Origin: Perkinsus chesapeaki
Lineage: Eukaryota; Perkinsozoa; Perkinsida; Perkinsidae
Length of the DNA stretch: 64,000 nt
Assembly: GCA_013115145.1 (NCBI GenBank)
Contig: JAAPAO010000100.1
Span: 1 to 64,000 of the forward strand
Direction of reading: 5' to 3'
Shown here one piece after another: positions 31,800 to 43,260 of this stretch. The notes below the pieces were generated by a model that saw nothing but the letters and a program-made list of their open reading frames with translations, ran no database searches and was not told where the DNA came from. Every line of letters begins with the position of its first letter. Position 1 is the stretch's first letter. Both the position numbers and the translations under genes were made by a program.

Positions 31800-33016
31800 T
31801 AACAGCCTTAGGCCTGGAACTAGGTATCCTCGCCGTACCCGTAGCAGTAGGTAGCTCTACCATGGGCTATGTGTTCCTAGTAGGAACAGGGCTATCCCAA
31901 TTCTTCTATAACAAGTCGCTTCAGTTGGAAAAGCCGCAGAAACTGTGCCTTACTTTTCCAGACAAATGTAGCATTAACTTTCCTGTGGCAAGCCCTCGTG
32001 AATGTTGACGAGCTCAGTTCGCTGAGTGTCGTCGGATCCCTGCTGATAGTGTGCTCGAGGTCTGCTATCCTCGGTGGGAGGGTAGCTACGTCCAGAAGTG
32101 CATCCAGTGTCATGAGCGAACCGAAAGTCGAGCGCATAGAGATATCTGTAACGGCTTCTCAGCTGAAAGAGTGATTTGAAGCTCGAATTTGGCCACTGTC
32201 TGACTGCGGGTAATGAAGAAGCCTGTGAATACATGAACCATTTGGGCTGTAATAGTGAAAGAAGTGTAGAGTACATTTGATACTTAATCATAATATTTTA
32301 TGACTCATATCACCAATTATCATAGTTCTTGGCCCGAAAACAAACGCTCGCAGTGTAGATCGAACAGGGAGAGTCTCACACGCAAGCGGTAGAAGGCACC
32401 TCATAACGGGCGGTTGCACTTTAACTCAACATATGCTTGGCTGAATAAGGAGACCTCTTCTCCCATCATAACTTTTTAAAGGCACTTACAAAATATATCG
32501 CAGATCTTGCCAACCATTTCGTCGAGCATTACTATGATCTTCCTACCGTTAAGGAGTTACTCTCATGAGCTCTCGGGTGTCACATCGCCACAATTTTCAC
32601 CTTGAGATATTATTCGAGGAAGCGCATTTTTCCCGGGACACCCTGTATGATATCAACTTGCCCTATAAAAATCGTCTGGCATAATACGCGAGATGATGCA
32701 GCCTTATCAGTAGCGACTGCCTCATTGCAACATCTATATACATCCTCAAACTGAAAAAGATATAATGGGGAATGCTGAGCATGGAGAGCGGTCTAGCACA
32801 AAAAGAGATTTTACGGAGGTGAGGAGCAATTCAAAGTCAGATTTGGAACAGGCTACTATCAGCATTTTACTTTATAGAAAGTGTTCTCCATGATCGTATA
32901 GCTAAACCGGGCATTACAAGTTGTAATGTCTGGCTGTAATTTACAACTGCATAACGTGTACAGCTGGAAAAATGCGGGGCTTGCGGAGATGCAGCGGCAT
33001 GGGACGGAGCAGGGGG
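31800..33016 (+). repeat. duplicated block, right copy (EamA 3' half and downstream)
   Basis: Counterpart of 22296-23195. An insertion or replacement of about 390 bp (32384-32771) interrupts the homology. The palindrome at 32912-32928 is conserved with the left copy. Confidence 0.85.
31805..32174 (+). pseudogene. EamA transporter 3' fragment
   Basis: Matches the transporter gene from about codon 265 to its stop. Relative to the intact copy it lacks 12 bp after the GYVFLVGTGL codons. It has one extra A in the run after the CCGCAG codons, which shifts the frame. No 5' half or start. Clearly nonfunctional. Confidence 0.9.
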
Positions 33017-34248
33017 TGGCGCAGAGGTCTATGTACTCACACCGCTCTTACTGATTGCCTTAGACTCTGAGGCTTAGAGTGATTAAGGCAGTTGGAACTC
33101 TTCAGCGCAGCGTAGAAGTTCCCACCGGGAGATAACGAATGAAATGCGAGAGAAGGAAGAGATTGGTTCAGGCTGGAAAGCCTGGGCTGCCTTTGATCTC
33201 GTTCGCCTCGCTTAAGACGGATCTTGTTACCGTAATGTAAGCTTCGTTCAAGCAATATTTCGCACGTTATCGAGGATCAGGCTGCAACTGACATGTTTAC
33301 TACTAAAACATGTATTACGTGTGAGAAGTAGGCTTTTATGTGACCCTTGGCTGGGCCAAAGAGCCCAATAGAAGCTTAGCCATCAAGTCTCTTCCATTAC
33401 AGATTATTCTGGATATGCTCTCTGTTAGATATTCGTGGTTTCATACGAGACATTATGAGTTCAGTAGCATACTCGTGGCCCCCCCGGTGTGAGGCAGTGC
33501 TCTGATATCGTCACATTCTACGGGCTTTTGATCGCACTTCCATAACAACAAACGCCACCAATTGGAATGCCGCAGACGTATTTCATTACCATTAAATGTA
33601 AGCTGCGTTCAGGCGACATAGTCATGTTCAGTGAACATTGCTCACATATGGTACGTTGTCTTACATAACTTATGTAGCGAATAGTTGTGTTCACCCATGG
33701 TACGCTATGTTACATAACTTATGTAGCGATTCACAGTTGAGTTCCTGGTCCAGGACAGTGGAGTTCCGGCAAGCTGTGGAGCATCCTGATGAGATCAGTA
33801 TGGACTTCTAGAAGGTTTAGTTCAACCATCTGTGGGGTAACAGCTAGACTTGGGTACGGATTGGAGCAAGTCATATTAGTTTGCGGGAGCACGTCGCGAG
33901 AAGACAAGGAGCAGTGGTGCGCCATATGAGTTTCGCGTAACTCAGGTGTCGCATGGCGAATTCCATAACCAAACCCTGTAACGTCACCTGGACTGCGCTC
34001 CTCCACATAATGGTTTCTGTCTACACTATGTATATCTGTTTGGGGTTCGTACCGGAGCCACCCCAATTAGCTAAAGGTCTTTTCGTTCTCTTCCTGCAAC
34101 TATGCTTATCTCTCGAGTCGAGAGTCTCGACTATCTGAATATCCCTCAGATAGTACTGCTCTCTATGGCTTGAGTAACCAACTTCTCAACCCCCAGTTGT
34201 GTAGTTGAACTTTATTAGCTCCGTACTATAATTCCGCTAGTGAAGTGT
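33017..34248. other. spacer between duplicated blocks, with a tandem direct repeat
   Basis: No supported gene. It has two copies of an approximately 42-bp unit at 33638-33680 and 33688-33729, each ending in the same TTACATAACTTATGTAGCGA. Near the right end are a 7+1+7 palindrome (34110-34124) and a 9-bp-arm inverted repeat (34130-34154), just left of the duplicated secreted-protein gene. Confidence 0.65.
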
Positions 34249-34295
34249 TATTCGCTCACAGGATTACAATCATATCTTATATTGATCCACATTTA

Positions 34296-34742
34296 ATGAT
34301 TTGCTGCTACGCGCATGTAACTCATTTTCTTCTGGTGATACTAGCAGTATCTCTCATGAATGTGATGTGTAACACAACTTATGGTGCGCTTTGGGACAAT
34401 CGAGGCACTGGTCCGAGCTTCACAGTTTTGGTTCGCGATGATGGTGACGTTCATATGTTCATGTCGGATGGACCTTGTTATGTGAGGGCTCAGGGTCACT
34501 CTGGGAGCAGATTCTTTATACGTTGGAAAAGTCCTCAAGACAGACTTAATGCCATTAAGGAGTTGAACGACAGGCATATACTCGGCTTTGTCATCCATCA
34601 AGATGGCTTAACTATGATCGATTTCTACTGTGATCACTGTTGCCGGCTAGATTTAGGTGGTAGATATTTCCTGGAAGCCTACAGACTCTTCGACCATGCT
34701 ACTGCCGCTGAAATGTACAACAATATGACGTGCAGAGAGTAG
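34296..34742 (+). CDS. small secreted cysteine-containing protein, right copy
   Basis: 148 aa, intronless, nearly identical to 24646-25092 (for example SFTVLVRDDGDVHMFMSDG, CDHCCRLDLGGRYF). Signal peptide with FLLVILAVSLMNVM. Both copies keep an intact frame while flanking genes in the duplication are broken. That suggests either recent duplication or selection to keep both. Confidence 0.75.
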   Translation: MICCYAHVTHFLLVILAVSLMNVMCNTTYGALWDNRGTGPSFTVLVRDDGDVHMFMSDGPCYVRAQGHSGSRFFIRWKSPQDRLNAIKELNDRHILGFVIHQDGLTMIDFYCDHCCRLDLGGRYFLEAYRLFDHATAAEMYNNMTCRE

Positions 34743-35262
34743 CTCTTGTGCAGAATAGTCGTGCAGGAATGCCTTGTCCATTTTTCTCGACTCCATTAGG
34801 CAATATTTTTCTACAATATGAAAAGCTTCTCTCACATTCACCCATAGAAGCACTGATCGAGCGTCTTGTGTTAGTCACTGTGAGCGATAGCGAGCGAAAC
34901 TCACATACTGTTTGGAAGCAGCTCAGTGGCAACCGATGACCACGGAGCAAAGCCTCACCGGCCAAGTACAAAGCGACTGGCTCATTACATAGTTTAGCTC
35001 ATTTCAAAAAATCTAATCTCCTTGCACGGAGTTTTGCACTTTAGTGAGCATGCCATAAGCCTTATTATAGGAGGTGAAATATTGCAGTGTGAACGCGTCA
35101 GCGGACCTTCAGCACCGGAGGAGGCCGACCGCCGGGATCGGATTACGTCACTGTCGTGTGAATTGTGTCATCTTGTCACTTTTGTGTGCTAAGCTCTGTC
35201 TCCCTAGCTCACGCTTCTCAATATATACTGTAAAGTTGTATTGAAGCTTTTATATATTTTAA

Positions 35263-35574
35263 ATGACTTCTGATAACCTTGCGTTAACTCAGGGAACGGC
35301 TACTAGCAGCTCTAACAGTCACCAAAATCAAAACACAAAAGCTCGGGTTCAAAGAAGGAACATAACTGACATTAGACAGATGGAACCACATGTGATTCAT
35401 GAAGTTGAGAGCCCATCGCCGATGAGTCGCTGCAATCGTCTTATTTCTGATAACAAGACGTTCTCGTCTAGGCTTGATGAAATGAGTAATCGTAGTAACC
35501 TATGTGAAGTGACCTTCTACAGCACTAGCGTACTTTTAGGCAGTACTTGTCGGATACAGCTTTCAGTTGTGTAG
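35263..35574 (+). CDS. hypothetical protein overlapping the MSH4 3' end
   Basis: 103-aa frame from an ATG (MTSDNLALTQGTATSSSNS). It has a Gln/Asn/Ser-rich N-terminus, then basic ARVQRRNITD, and its last 50 nt overlap the terminal MSH4 exon on the other strand. No known domain or signal peptide. The 5' part is deleted in the left duplicate. It could be non-coding; kept because the frame is open over its full length. Confidence 0.35.
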   Translation: MTSDNLALTQGTATSSSNSHQNQNTKARVQRRNITDIRQMEPHVIHEVESPSPMSRCNRLISDNKTFSSRLDEMSNRSNLCEVTFYSTSVLLGSTCRIQLSVV

Positions 35575-38500
35575 GATCGTTAATATCCACCACTGTAGCA
35601 TTGAAGAAGTCGAACATCGGCATATCTCGGTTCGCACCGAAAGCTCCCCCAACGCTTGTTCGATAGGAAATGGCGGGGAGAAGCCCCTCGGCATGCGCTA
35701 CCACTGGAGTCGGCATCCCTAAACGATATTTCGGAAATTATATTTAACCCTCTCGTGGCTACCTACTGTGCGGCACAGCTCTACGCCATAGCCGCAGGGC
35801 ACCGTTGACTTCCCTGAGTTCACTTTGAACTTCGCCTCTCCATTAGCGTTTGGTGTACCGTCGAGAGTGATGTTACGAACACTCTCAGGGTACCTGCCGG
35901 AGGCCGTGTCTCGGTGATTGAACAGATTGCTCACATTTTATCTAGTTCGGTGAGATAGTGAAAATGTGTGGATAACAAGACTCTACAGTTGGGAACTCCG
36001 AGGAGAAATTCACAAGTAGCCCAAGAGATGGCCACGCCTAACAAATGCATCACGCAGGGCAGGAGGAACGACGTGTGGTCACCTCCGTCATGAGAGGTGC
36101 CCCTGCCAAGCTCATCCAAAAGGACGAGAGCGTTTGATGAGCTTGCTCCTGCATTCTCAAGCACATCGGACAACTCTGTCATCTCACTGCTGAAGCTCGA
36201 TTGTCCTGTTGTTAAAGATACGTGGTCTGACCATAGCAAAGTCTGATAAGACATCAAGGCTCCCAGACCTTCGCTATCATCGATTCCTCCGCTGCGTAAG
36301 AACAACATTTCGACTACTTGCAGCTTGGCTCGGCTTGCTGGAATGAGACATCCTACCTGAAGCGCAGCCTGGAAGGGAGAGTCCTCCCGAGCGAGAAGCT
36401 CGCATACTTGGGCTAGAACTATGTTGATAGCGAGGGTTGTAAGATAGGTAGATTTGCCCGCGCCGTTAGAGGCAGTGATGACCTGGAGGCGGCCGGAATC
36501 CTCGGCTAGCTTGTAATCATACGGAACAAACTGAAAGGATGGCGGAGCGTCCTTTTTCCCCTTCTGTCGTACCTCTTTTCGCTGAGAGCCAGAGCTTCCT
36601 CCCCCACTAACCGCAGCCATGGCGAAGTTATGGTTATATAAGGCGTACCTGCGGGTCACAGCAGATAGGAGTTAGCGAAACACAGCGCACTCTATAAGAG
36701 GATGTCGCGCTCCTTCGATTTCTATGGGCTGCTTCAAGCCGCTGTCAGCAGTTAGGACCGTGGGCACACAAGCTGTACCGCGCGGGATATGAGAAGCCGA
36801 TGGTGGCGCATACCTACCATTAACTTGAGATGACTGCAAATGTCGAACCCACCCTCCACAGTAGATGCTGGTAAAATTGGCAAAGGAACACATCATATCG
36901 AGGTGATTCACCAAGTGGATGCACGTGTAAAGGTATCCTATTTCTGCTCTAACTTTATCGAGAACCATCAGCTCGAGCACCTGGATAGGAACGAGAATAT
37001 GCAGTTCCTTGTGTATAGCAGTTGGATACCTCTCGGAATCGAGTGAGCAGGGCCGCCTCGATTTCCTTCAGGAGAGTGTTAACTCTGGTAAATAGAGAGC
37101 TTGTGGCGGAGCATCTATCAGTGATGGATGATATCCGTCTGTCTTCTCCAGTGTCCCCCACCTTGTCTTGTTATCCTTCACTTGAGTTAATGCCCCACAG
37201 TCATCCATTGTAGAGCTACCATTAGACCCAACATCACTGCCACGACCAGCGTCCGTGGCTGAGGAGTTGCTCTGGCCAACCCTCGATAGGGTCAATCCTC
37301 TACAGGCTTGTATTACAGCGTTCCTAATGTGGATAGAGGAAGTGACACCAGGAGCCTACCAAACCACAGTTTACTTATTCTTTTTTGGAAAGCTAATGTG
37401 ATAGCCTTTTTTCTCACTGAATTCCAGACGCACCGCTCCTTCAGGCATACCAACTTTATTCGAGACAACTTCCTGGTAGCTCCTTGCAATATGTTCAACC
37501 TTCACCGTGAGGATTTCGTTATTCTCAGCTACAAGCAGTGTCGAATACCTCCTCCATTCGTTCCCGCCAGGTTGTTCTTGTGATGTCCAGGACAGGGTCA
37601 ACACCACCTCGTATAACTCCAGCAATCTGTGCAACAGCATTGAAGACCCCTCGACTAGCGAGAACTCGGCGTGTTTTAGCTGGCTTTGCCAGAGAGCCTG
37701 TAATTGGTAAATGTGCCGTTTGTTGAGAGAACTAATGTACCATTCCATCCTAACATTTGCTCCACCGCATCTACATCCACAACGGTGTCTATCACCTAGA
37801 AATGTTCGCAAGAAAATAGTTCCGCGTACCACAGTGTACCTCGCATATGCGACCTCGAGCATCGTCGTGCAATGCATATAATGCTTGGTGCAAAGCCATG
37901 AGTTCTGGAGGCTCTTCCGCATCCCCAGAGGCATTCGAACCGGATGTACTAGAATCTAAGAGAACACTCGAAGATCTTCGATCTGGTAACATCCGACCAC
38001 ATATAGGTGTACTACTTGGAGACTTACTGATGTTAGCCGTAAGCTTCTCGGTCGCTCTGTCGATAAGCTTTTCCATCTTGTCGATGAGCTCCATGCACTG
38101 GCGGATGTAAATTGTATTGCGGATGGCAGCTTTTGACCACTCGTCCGTCTTCCTAAACCCCGCGCTTTGATTTAGGCTCTCAGTCAAATACAGTATATGG
38201 GTAATGTAGGATACCTTGCTGGGTCGGTGGCCAAACGGGTCGCAGCTATTTCTAATTCGGATACCGAGGGCAGCACTTGTTGTGTTAGTCCAAAAAATAA
38301 CTCTTCATCTTGAAGTAATATCTTGACCAAACCCTGAGGTTTGGAATACAGTCGCGTCAGAGCACCGTTACGAGTACAAGTAAGAGGCAAAGACGGATGA
38401 AAATCCAGTCATATACAATTTATGTGGCACTGTATTAGGAGGCAAGGTGATTGCGTAGAACAATACGAACGACGTAGCTAGCGTGTGTCTCCAAACGAAT

Positions 38501-39647
38501 GCATGTGCACGCACAAGTCATAACTCATCAGCCAAGTGTGAAAATGTAATAAGTCAAAAGTGCGTTCGACAAGGGAAGGGAGCTAAGACACAGAACACTA
38601 TGTCAGCTATTCCTCAGCTATCAAGCACCTCATGATAAAGATGAAGATAGCAGTTTGTAGATCACCTGACGCTCTCGAATGGCCCCGGCATCGCAGAGAG
38701 GCTGAGTTAGAGATTGTCTGAGAAGTCGTCTTCCTCCCGACGTCGAGCACGAGAAAAGCTGCTGTAAGTAGAGCAGGTTCTCATCACTCCTCCCCTTCGA
38801 GCCAGTTTGAGGGGAGTAATTAGCATATGGGACCACCTGCTCCCAAAAGACAGTGTAACCGAAAAGCAGATCACCAGCAGGGATCACCAGCATCAGCGCT
38901 CTGATAGTATGCGAATCGAGGGAGAGGACACTCTGACTTTCCATGGCTGTGATCATTAAGGAGTCCATCCTTAATCGGTAATCCGTATGGCCGTTGATGA
39001 AGGACACAAGAGCTCCCAGCGAAGCTATTGAAACGTGGTACGAGCTAAAGCAGGACAGTTAGAGAGACGACGTGGGATTCCATCTTGCCTCGGGTCTATT
39101 TTAACGCAGTGGGATACACGTTTGGCCTTCTCCATAATCTCTCGGCCTGATACTTCACAGAACGACCTTCTGGGCACGGTAACAATCTCACCAAACCCCT
39201 CCGTCTCGAGGAACGTCCGAACCTATTCCGGAGGAACAAAGCTACGATGTAGGGAGCGACCGAGGCATCATCACCTGAGCGAGAAGCGAACTGCAGATTT
39301 TGCAAGCTCGATTGTCTCCCGATTTTGCACCATCCTGTTTAGGAACGAGATCATCACACATTAGCACGATGCTTGGTGGGCAGCCTATGAGGGCTTTCTT
39401 CGTAGTGAGGTAGTTTGGGCTATCATGATACTGGTACAGGCAAACTCGAGTAGGAGAGTTCCTGACAAGTAGATTATAGAGTCCATGTAACCAATGAGGC
39501 TTGAAGGATCTAGCAGCTTGCTGCTCACCTCCCACAGATAGCCAAGCCGATCTCTCGTGGTTCGGCAGTTCTATGGAAACCGAAGGAGTCAGCCTCGAAT
39601 ATAGCTATCATGTACGACTCGGCTACGCTATGATCAGTAACGCTCAT
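35525..39647 (-). CDS. MSH4: MutS homologue 4 (meiotic MSH4)
   Basis: Meiotic crossover factor that acts with MSH5 as a sliding clamp on recombination intermediates (known). Blocks in order: IAIFEADSFGFHRTAEPRE; LYQYHDSPNYLTTKKALIG; LDSHTIRALMLV; GGRRLLRQSLTQPL; LLQDEELFFGLTQQV and DDARGRICEV (both strongly MSH4-like); GAVRLEFSEKKGYHISFP; LDMMCSFANF; IEGARHPLIE; the ATPase with ASNGAGKSTYL, SSFSSEMTEL, VLLDELGRGTS and STHFHYLTEL; then CGYGVELC. No mismatch-binding MutS-I domain is seen, as expected for MSH4. Well-supported 3' exons: 37030 backward, 36980-36691, 36648-35935, 35893-35763, 35718-35525. The start is provisional; further N-terminal exons may lie up to about 40160. The Walker A Pro is replaced by Ser, and a basic Gly/Ser-rich insert precedes the ATPase. 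Confidence 0.9.
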
Positions 39648-41115
39648 CGAGGCACTCGTCCTAGTGCCTGCTGGGCATTGAGAAAATACTAACGGTTGAT
39701 GACTTACCACGACTTCTAGTAGGTCTTGATCGCTTGCTGCACTCTGATCGCGGGGGTGCAGGTAACGAAGCGCAAAGGATGCTCCTTCCCTGAGTTCGTT
39801 GTAGTATCAGCAACAAATCTCGTCAGATTCAATACATTATTCTCCATTTTGTCGCTGGTATCGAATGATCCTACAGATTCTGCTCGTAAACCAGAACATT
39901 CGTTCCAGCAAGATGATATGCTAGAGCTTGCAGAGGAAAACGAAGTTCGATTGGACCACATCAGCGATCTGTGATCCGATGGCTTGATAGATAAGACTTG
40001 GAGTTAAAAAGGCTGAAGAGGCACAGCATGACTCAAAATCCCGGGAACTCTTCGTTAATTCTGATAATACGTGTATTCTCCCCTTGAGAATCTGAACTAG
40101 CGCAACTCGAGAGCGGTGTGGCTCGAGAATAACTCCCTCATTGCTGGAATACATCTCCAATTCTATACTTGTGTTTCACGGCCAGTGTTACGTCAAACAA
40201 AGCTAGTATAGCCCTATGATGGGGCGGAAATCGGCCCGCAGCGAGTAAAGGCGCGGCATGTTCACGTCGGAACGACTCAGCGGGCACCGCCCGCGTATCG
40301 GCCGCTTCTCAGAGGACGCTCACAACCTCATACCGCGGCCATTTCGTTCGTGTTCGTGCTTATTATAAGAGCTTGACTGCTTGGGGCGAAGCATCGGGCC
40401 CCTAACTCGACACGGTTCAGCACATCATGGGATTGAACCAACGCAAATGAGGAAATAGTGTGTAGGTTATCAGGAGCCATGCAACCATTGAGTCACATTA
40501 TCAACACCAGGCTGGAATATTCTGCCTGTAGTGTCCCAATTCCACCACAGTCCTGATACCTCCTCCATGATGGCCGTACAGACAGTCTTTGGTATCTTGT
40601 AGGAAGAAGTAGTACAATAGAACGCCGGAAAAATATGGGTGCTTTACTTTTACTAATATCACGTATGGTACTTTGAAGTGAATCATAAGCATGAAGATGC
40701 ACCCAAGCGCGAACTGCTGTAGCCAAGACATGTTCGCAAATCGATGAAGCCCTAGAAGTTGAAGTGCTGCAGCACTCTCTGAATGAACAAAGGTCACATG
40801 GGTGTCTTTGCCGCAGACTGTTCTCGGTTTCCTCTCGAAAATTCTCCATCTCCTCGACACACCTGACCACATATATTCTGGTCCACCGGTTTGAAGACTT
40901 ACTCCTGAACTCTGCGCTGGCTCATCCTATGTTGAATAGTTCGAGCACACTCTTTTGCCTACTTGAATCACTTCAGGCATCTCGGGTACCTCTACAGTAC
41001 CGCCATGTCCACCTCTTCGGTCGTACGGAGTGCCCCAGTCTCTTTTAGATAATCAAACCTTTTGAGTTCCTCGAATACCTTATGAAATACAGCTTAACGA
41101 TGATGAGCTAACGAT
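39648..41115 (-). other. minus-strand coding-like stretches, unresolved
   Basis: Around 40154-39720 frames such as SRVALVQILKGRIHVLSEL and LRFPLQALAYHLAGTNVLVY look coding and may be MSH4 N-terminal exons or a separate gene. Around 41035-40500 a frame reads DWGTPYDRRGGHGGTVEVPE, then SESAAALQLLGLHRFANMS, joined by a plausible GTAGGC...CATAG intron. I could not assemble either into a full gene or name a family. Confidence 0.35.
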
Positions 41116-41614
41116 CAGTGAGCTACAATAGGATCTGTTATATCTAAACCGAACCTTTCCTTCACCTCTTTGCAGACCGAATCATCAACCTTATCAATAT
41201 CGGATAACAGGAATGGCTGAAGTGAGCAAAACAAGAGTCAACATCCGAATCCTTGGTTTGTCGTTTGCTAGCCATGTGAGTGCAATAAAAGGCTGATGAC
41301 ATTATCGCCTCACCTTACTATCCTCTTGTGTCTCGCACGACTGCGTATATTGTTTCTCCTTCCTCCGGAGCTAAAAGCGGTGTCATACGCTCCCTCTCAG
41401 CCTCAGCTGGAATGTGAACCTTCTTGATATATTCATTCATGGACTTGGCATTCTCTATCTCGCCATTATTCTGGTAAATATCCCTTAACACAAAAGAACC
41501 CGATTATAGAACGCTCACTTTAGCCACTTACCTCAGAAGCTGCGCCTCCTTCAAACGGGCTTCAACCGCGGTATGAAGTTCTGATACTTCTGTAACCTTT
41601 ACGTGAAACAGCAT
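41116..41614 (-). CDS. small hypothetical protein, helical N-terminus
   Basis: ATG at 41614 begins MLFHVKVTEVSELHTAVEAR. A GTAAGT...TTAAG intron then joins in phase to DIYQNNGEIENAKSMNEYIK, IPAEAERERMTPLLAPEEGE and TIYAVVRDTRG. A last block, QPFLLSDIDKVDDSVCKEV through DITDPIVAH with TGA at 41116-41118, follows, but I could not place the final junction in phase. No signal or membrane segment. Family not recognised. Confidence 0.45.
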
Positions 41615-41900
41615 CGGAAAATAGAGAAAAAGAACAGTGCAAGGGGTTCTCAATTTCAGCTATGAAAAGTTTTCATTGAAAACGCTTATAACTGCGATCA
41701 TATCAATCATATATATCGTATATGGCAACTCTCAGCGAAAGGTTTTCGGACTATCTCGGTCCAGAGAGAGCAGTTCAAGTATTGCTTACGGTCTCCAGCG
41801 GTACAGAAACACTTTCATTTATTTGTACATCCTCATCTGAAGTAAGAAGGGTTCCCCGGTCTGAAATATCTCGCTCTACCCCATTTCGAGGTCGACAGAA

Positions 41901-42760
41901 CTAGGCTCGGCTCTTACTGCACCATCCCGAGTATGTCTTCTTTTCATTTCTTCGTTGATTCAAGCGCTCGGAGCGCAGCTCCCTCAGCAGCGCCGACACC
42001 TCCTGAGAAGAGAGTGGCTCCGATCCAGCCCTTGCAGCCCACTGAGTTATCAGGTTCTATCTCTTGTGCCTTCGACAGGTCCCTGATAGCACTCTCAACC
42101 TCCTCAGCCCCACTTGAGGGTGGTAAGATTAGACACTTTGCTCGTCTGATAGAGCAGTGCTCTAATAACAGTGTACCCCTCGACGACTGCGCCACCTATA
42201 TAGAGCCTTCACGTTGCACTTGTCTAGCTCCAACACAACATCGCATGTCCGGCGGGCCTCAGGGAGCATGTCAGTGCCTACTTCAACTGCACTAGCAGGA
42301 GGTAAGCCACATTTGAACATACCCAGCTTCATCTGGCACATAGCGATGTTGCTGTAGCATTGAACTCTCAGGTCTTTAATCAGTGACTGCTCTTCTTCAC
42401 CTACTCCTACACTCTCACGGGAATCAAAGAAGCTTGTCACTCTCGCCAATATCAGATATAATTTCGATGTAGTCGTCATTCAGACCTTCACTGCGCCAGT
42501 TCGGGTTTAGTATCCGAGCATAGTAGAAGAGGCCAGCAGCCCTGGCGTATCTGAGGTACCCAGTCTAGTGTCTATCGTAGGCCTTAAGAGCTCACTGGTT
42601 CATGGCAAGGTGATAATCTCCTTTCCTGAAGTATTCCGTTCCTTCAGTCTTCATCCTGCATCACACCCACGTCAACTGCCATTTATCCACTATTGGCTCA
42701 CCTTCTGGCCACCATTAACCTTTTCTTATACGGTAGCGCCCGGAGCTCTTCAAAGATTTC
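41901..42760 (-). CDS. TPR-domain protein of the FKBP/AIP co-chaperone type, 5' incomplete
   Basis: Exons join as LRALPYKKRLMVARRMK, then KTEGTEYFRKGDYHLAMNQ, then YARAAGLFYYARIL, then EEEQSLIKDLRVQCYSNIAM, then EARRTCDVVLELDKCNVKAL, then RRAKCLILPPSSG...AIRDLSKAQEIEPDN, then EVSALLRELRSERLNQRRNE, ending at TAG 41901-41903. The three TPR helices and the RRNEKKTYS tail are typical of immunophilin-type TPR proteins that dock Hsp90 (known). The 5' end, where a PPIase-like domain might sit, is not found before about 42760. Introns are 35-55 nt and all GT-AG. Confidence 0.7.
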
Positions 42761-43260
42761 TCCCTCGTTTTCAATGATACTATGTATTCTATTATCTGAT
42801 GGTCAGCGCCATTTCATTGTCTTTCACTGCTGACCCGACCTGGTTGCTCTTGCCCCATGAACGCAGTTTGTTGGAGTAGCACCGGCCAGGATTCGAACCT
42901 GTGCTCACTTCCACCCTGCTAGTGCTCGGTTTCTCCTGACCTCTTCCGCCTCGCGCTGGATTGTGCTCCCTTTATTCTGGCGGCTTCGGCCACAATCTTT
43001 CCGAACGAGGTTTCTTCCATCTCGAAAGATCTTCATTGAGTACTCGAATTAACACCACACCATGGTTCGCTGACAACAACGTCTGTGGCTCATGGCAAGC
43101 CTTACGATAACACAATTTCAAGGAGGGGAACGGCTTGCTCAAGGGCAAGTCAATCAACAGCAACTACCGACGGAGGAACGAAATTCGTTCCCACAACGTT
43201 CACTTGTATATTGCAGTAAAGTATATGCGGAAAGCGATGAAGGAGGGAAGGAAGACCGAG

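Larger units (their letters stand above)
34249..35884 (+). repeat. duplicated block, right copy (secreted gene to MSH4 tail)
   Basis: Counterpart of 24600-26057. This copy is continuous with the intact MSH4 gene and retains 171 bp lost from the left copy, so it is probably the ancestral arrangement at its right edge. Confidence 0.85.

Noticed and set aside
42870-42960. tRNA on the minus strand (GGTTCGAATCC near 42886-42900)
   Set aside because: Only the T-loop/B-box pattern is present. The acceptor stem cannot be paired with any 5' sequence at the right distance, and no D-arm or anticodon arm folds.
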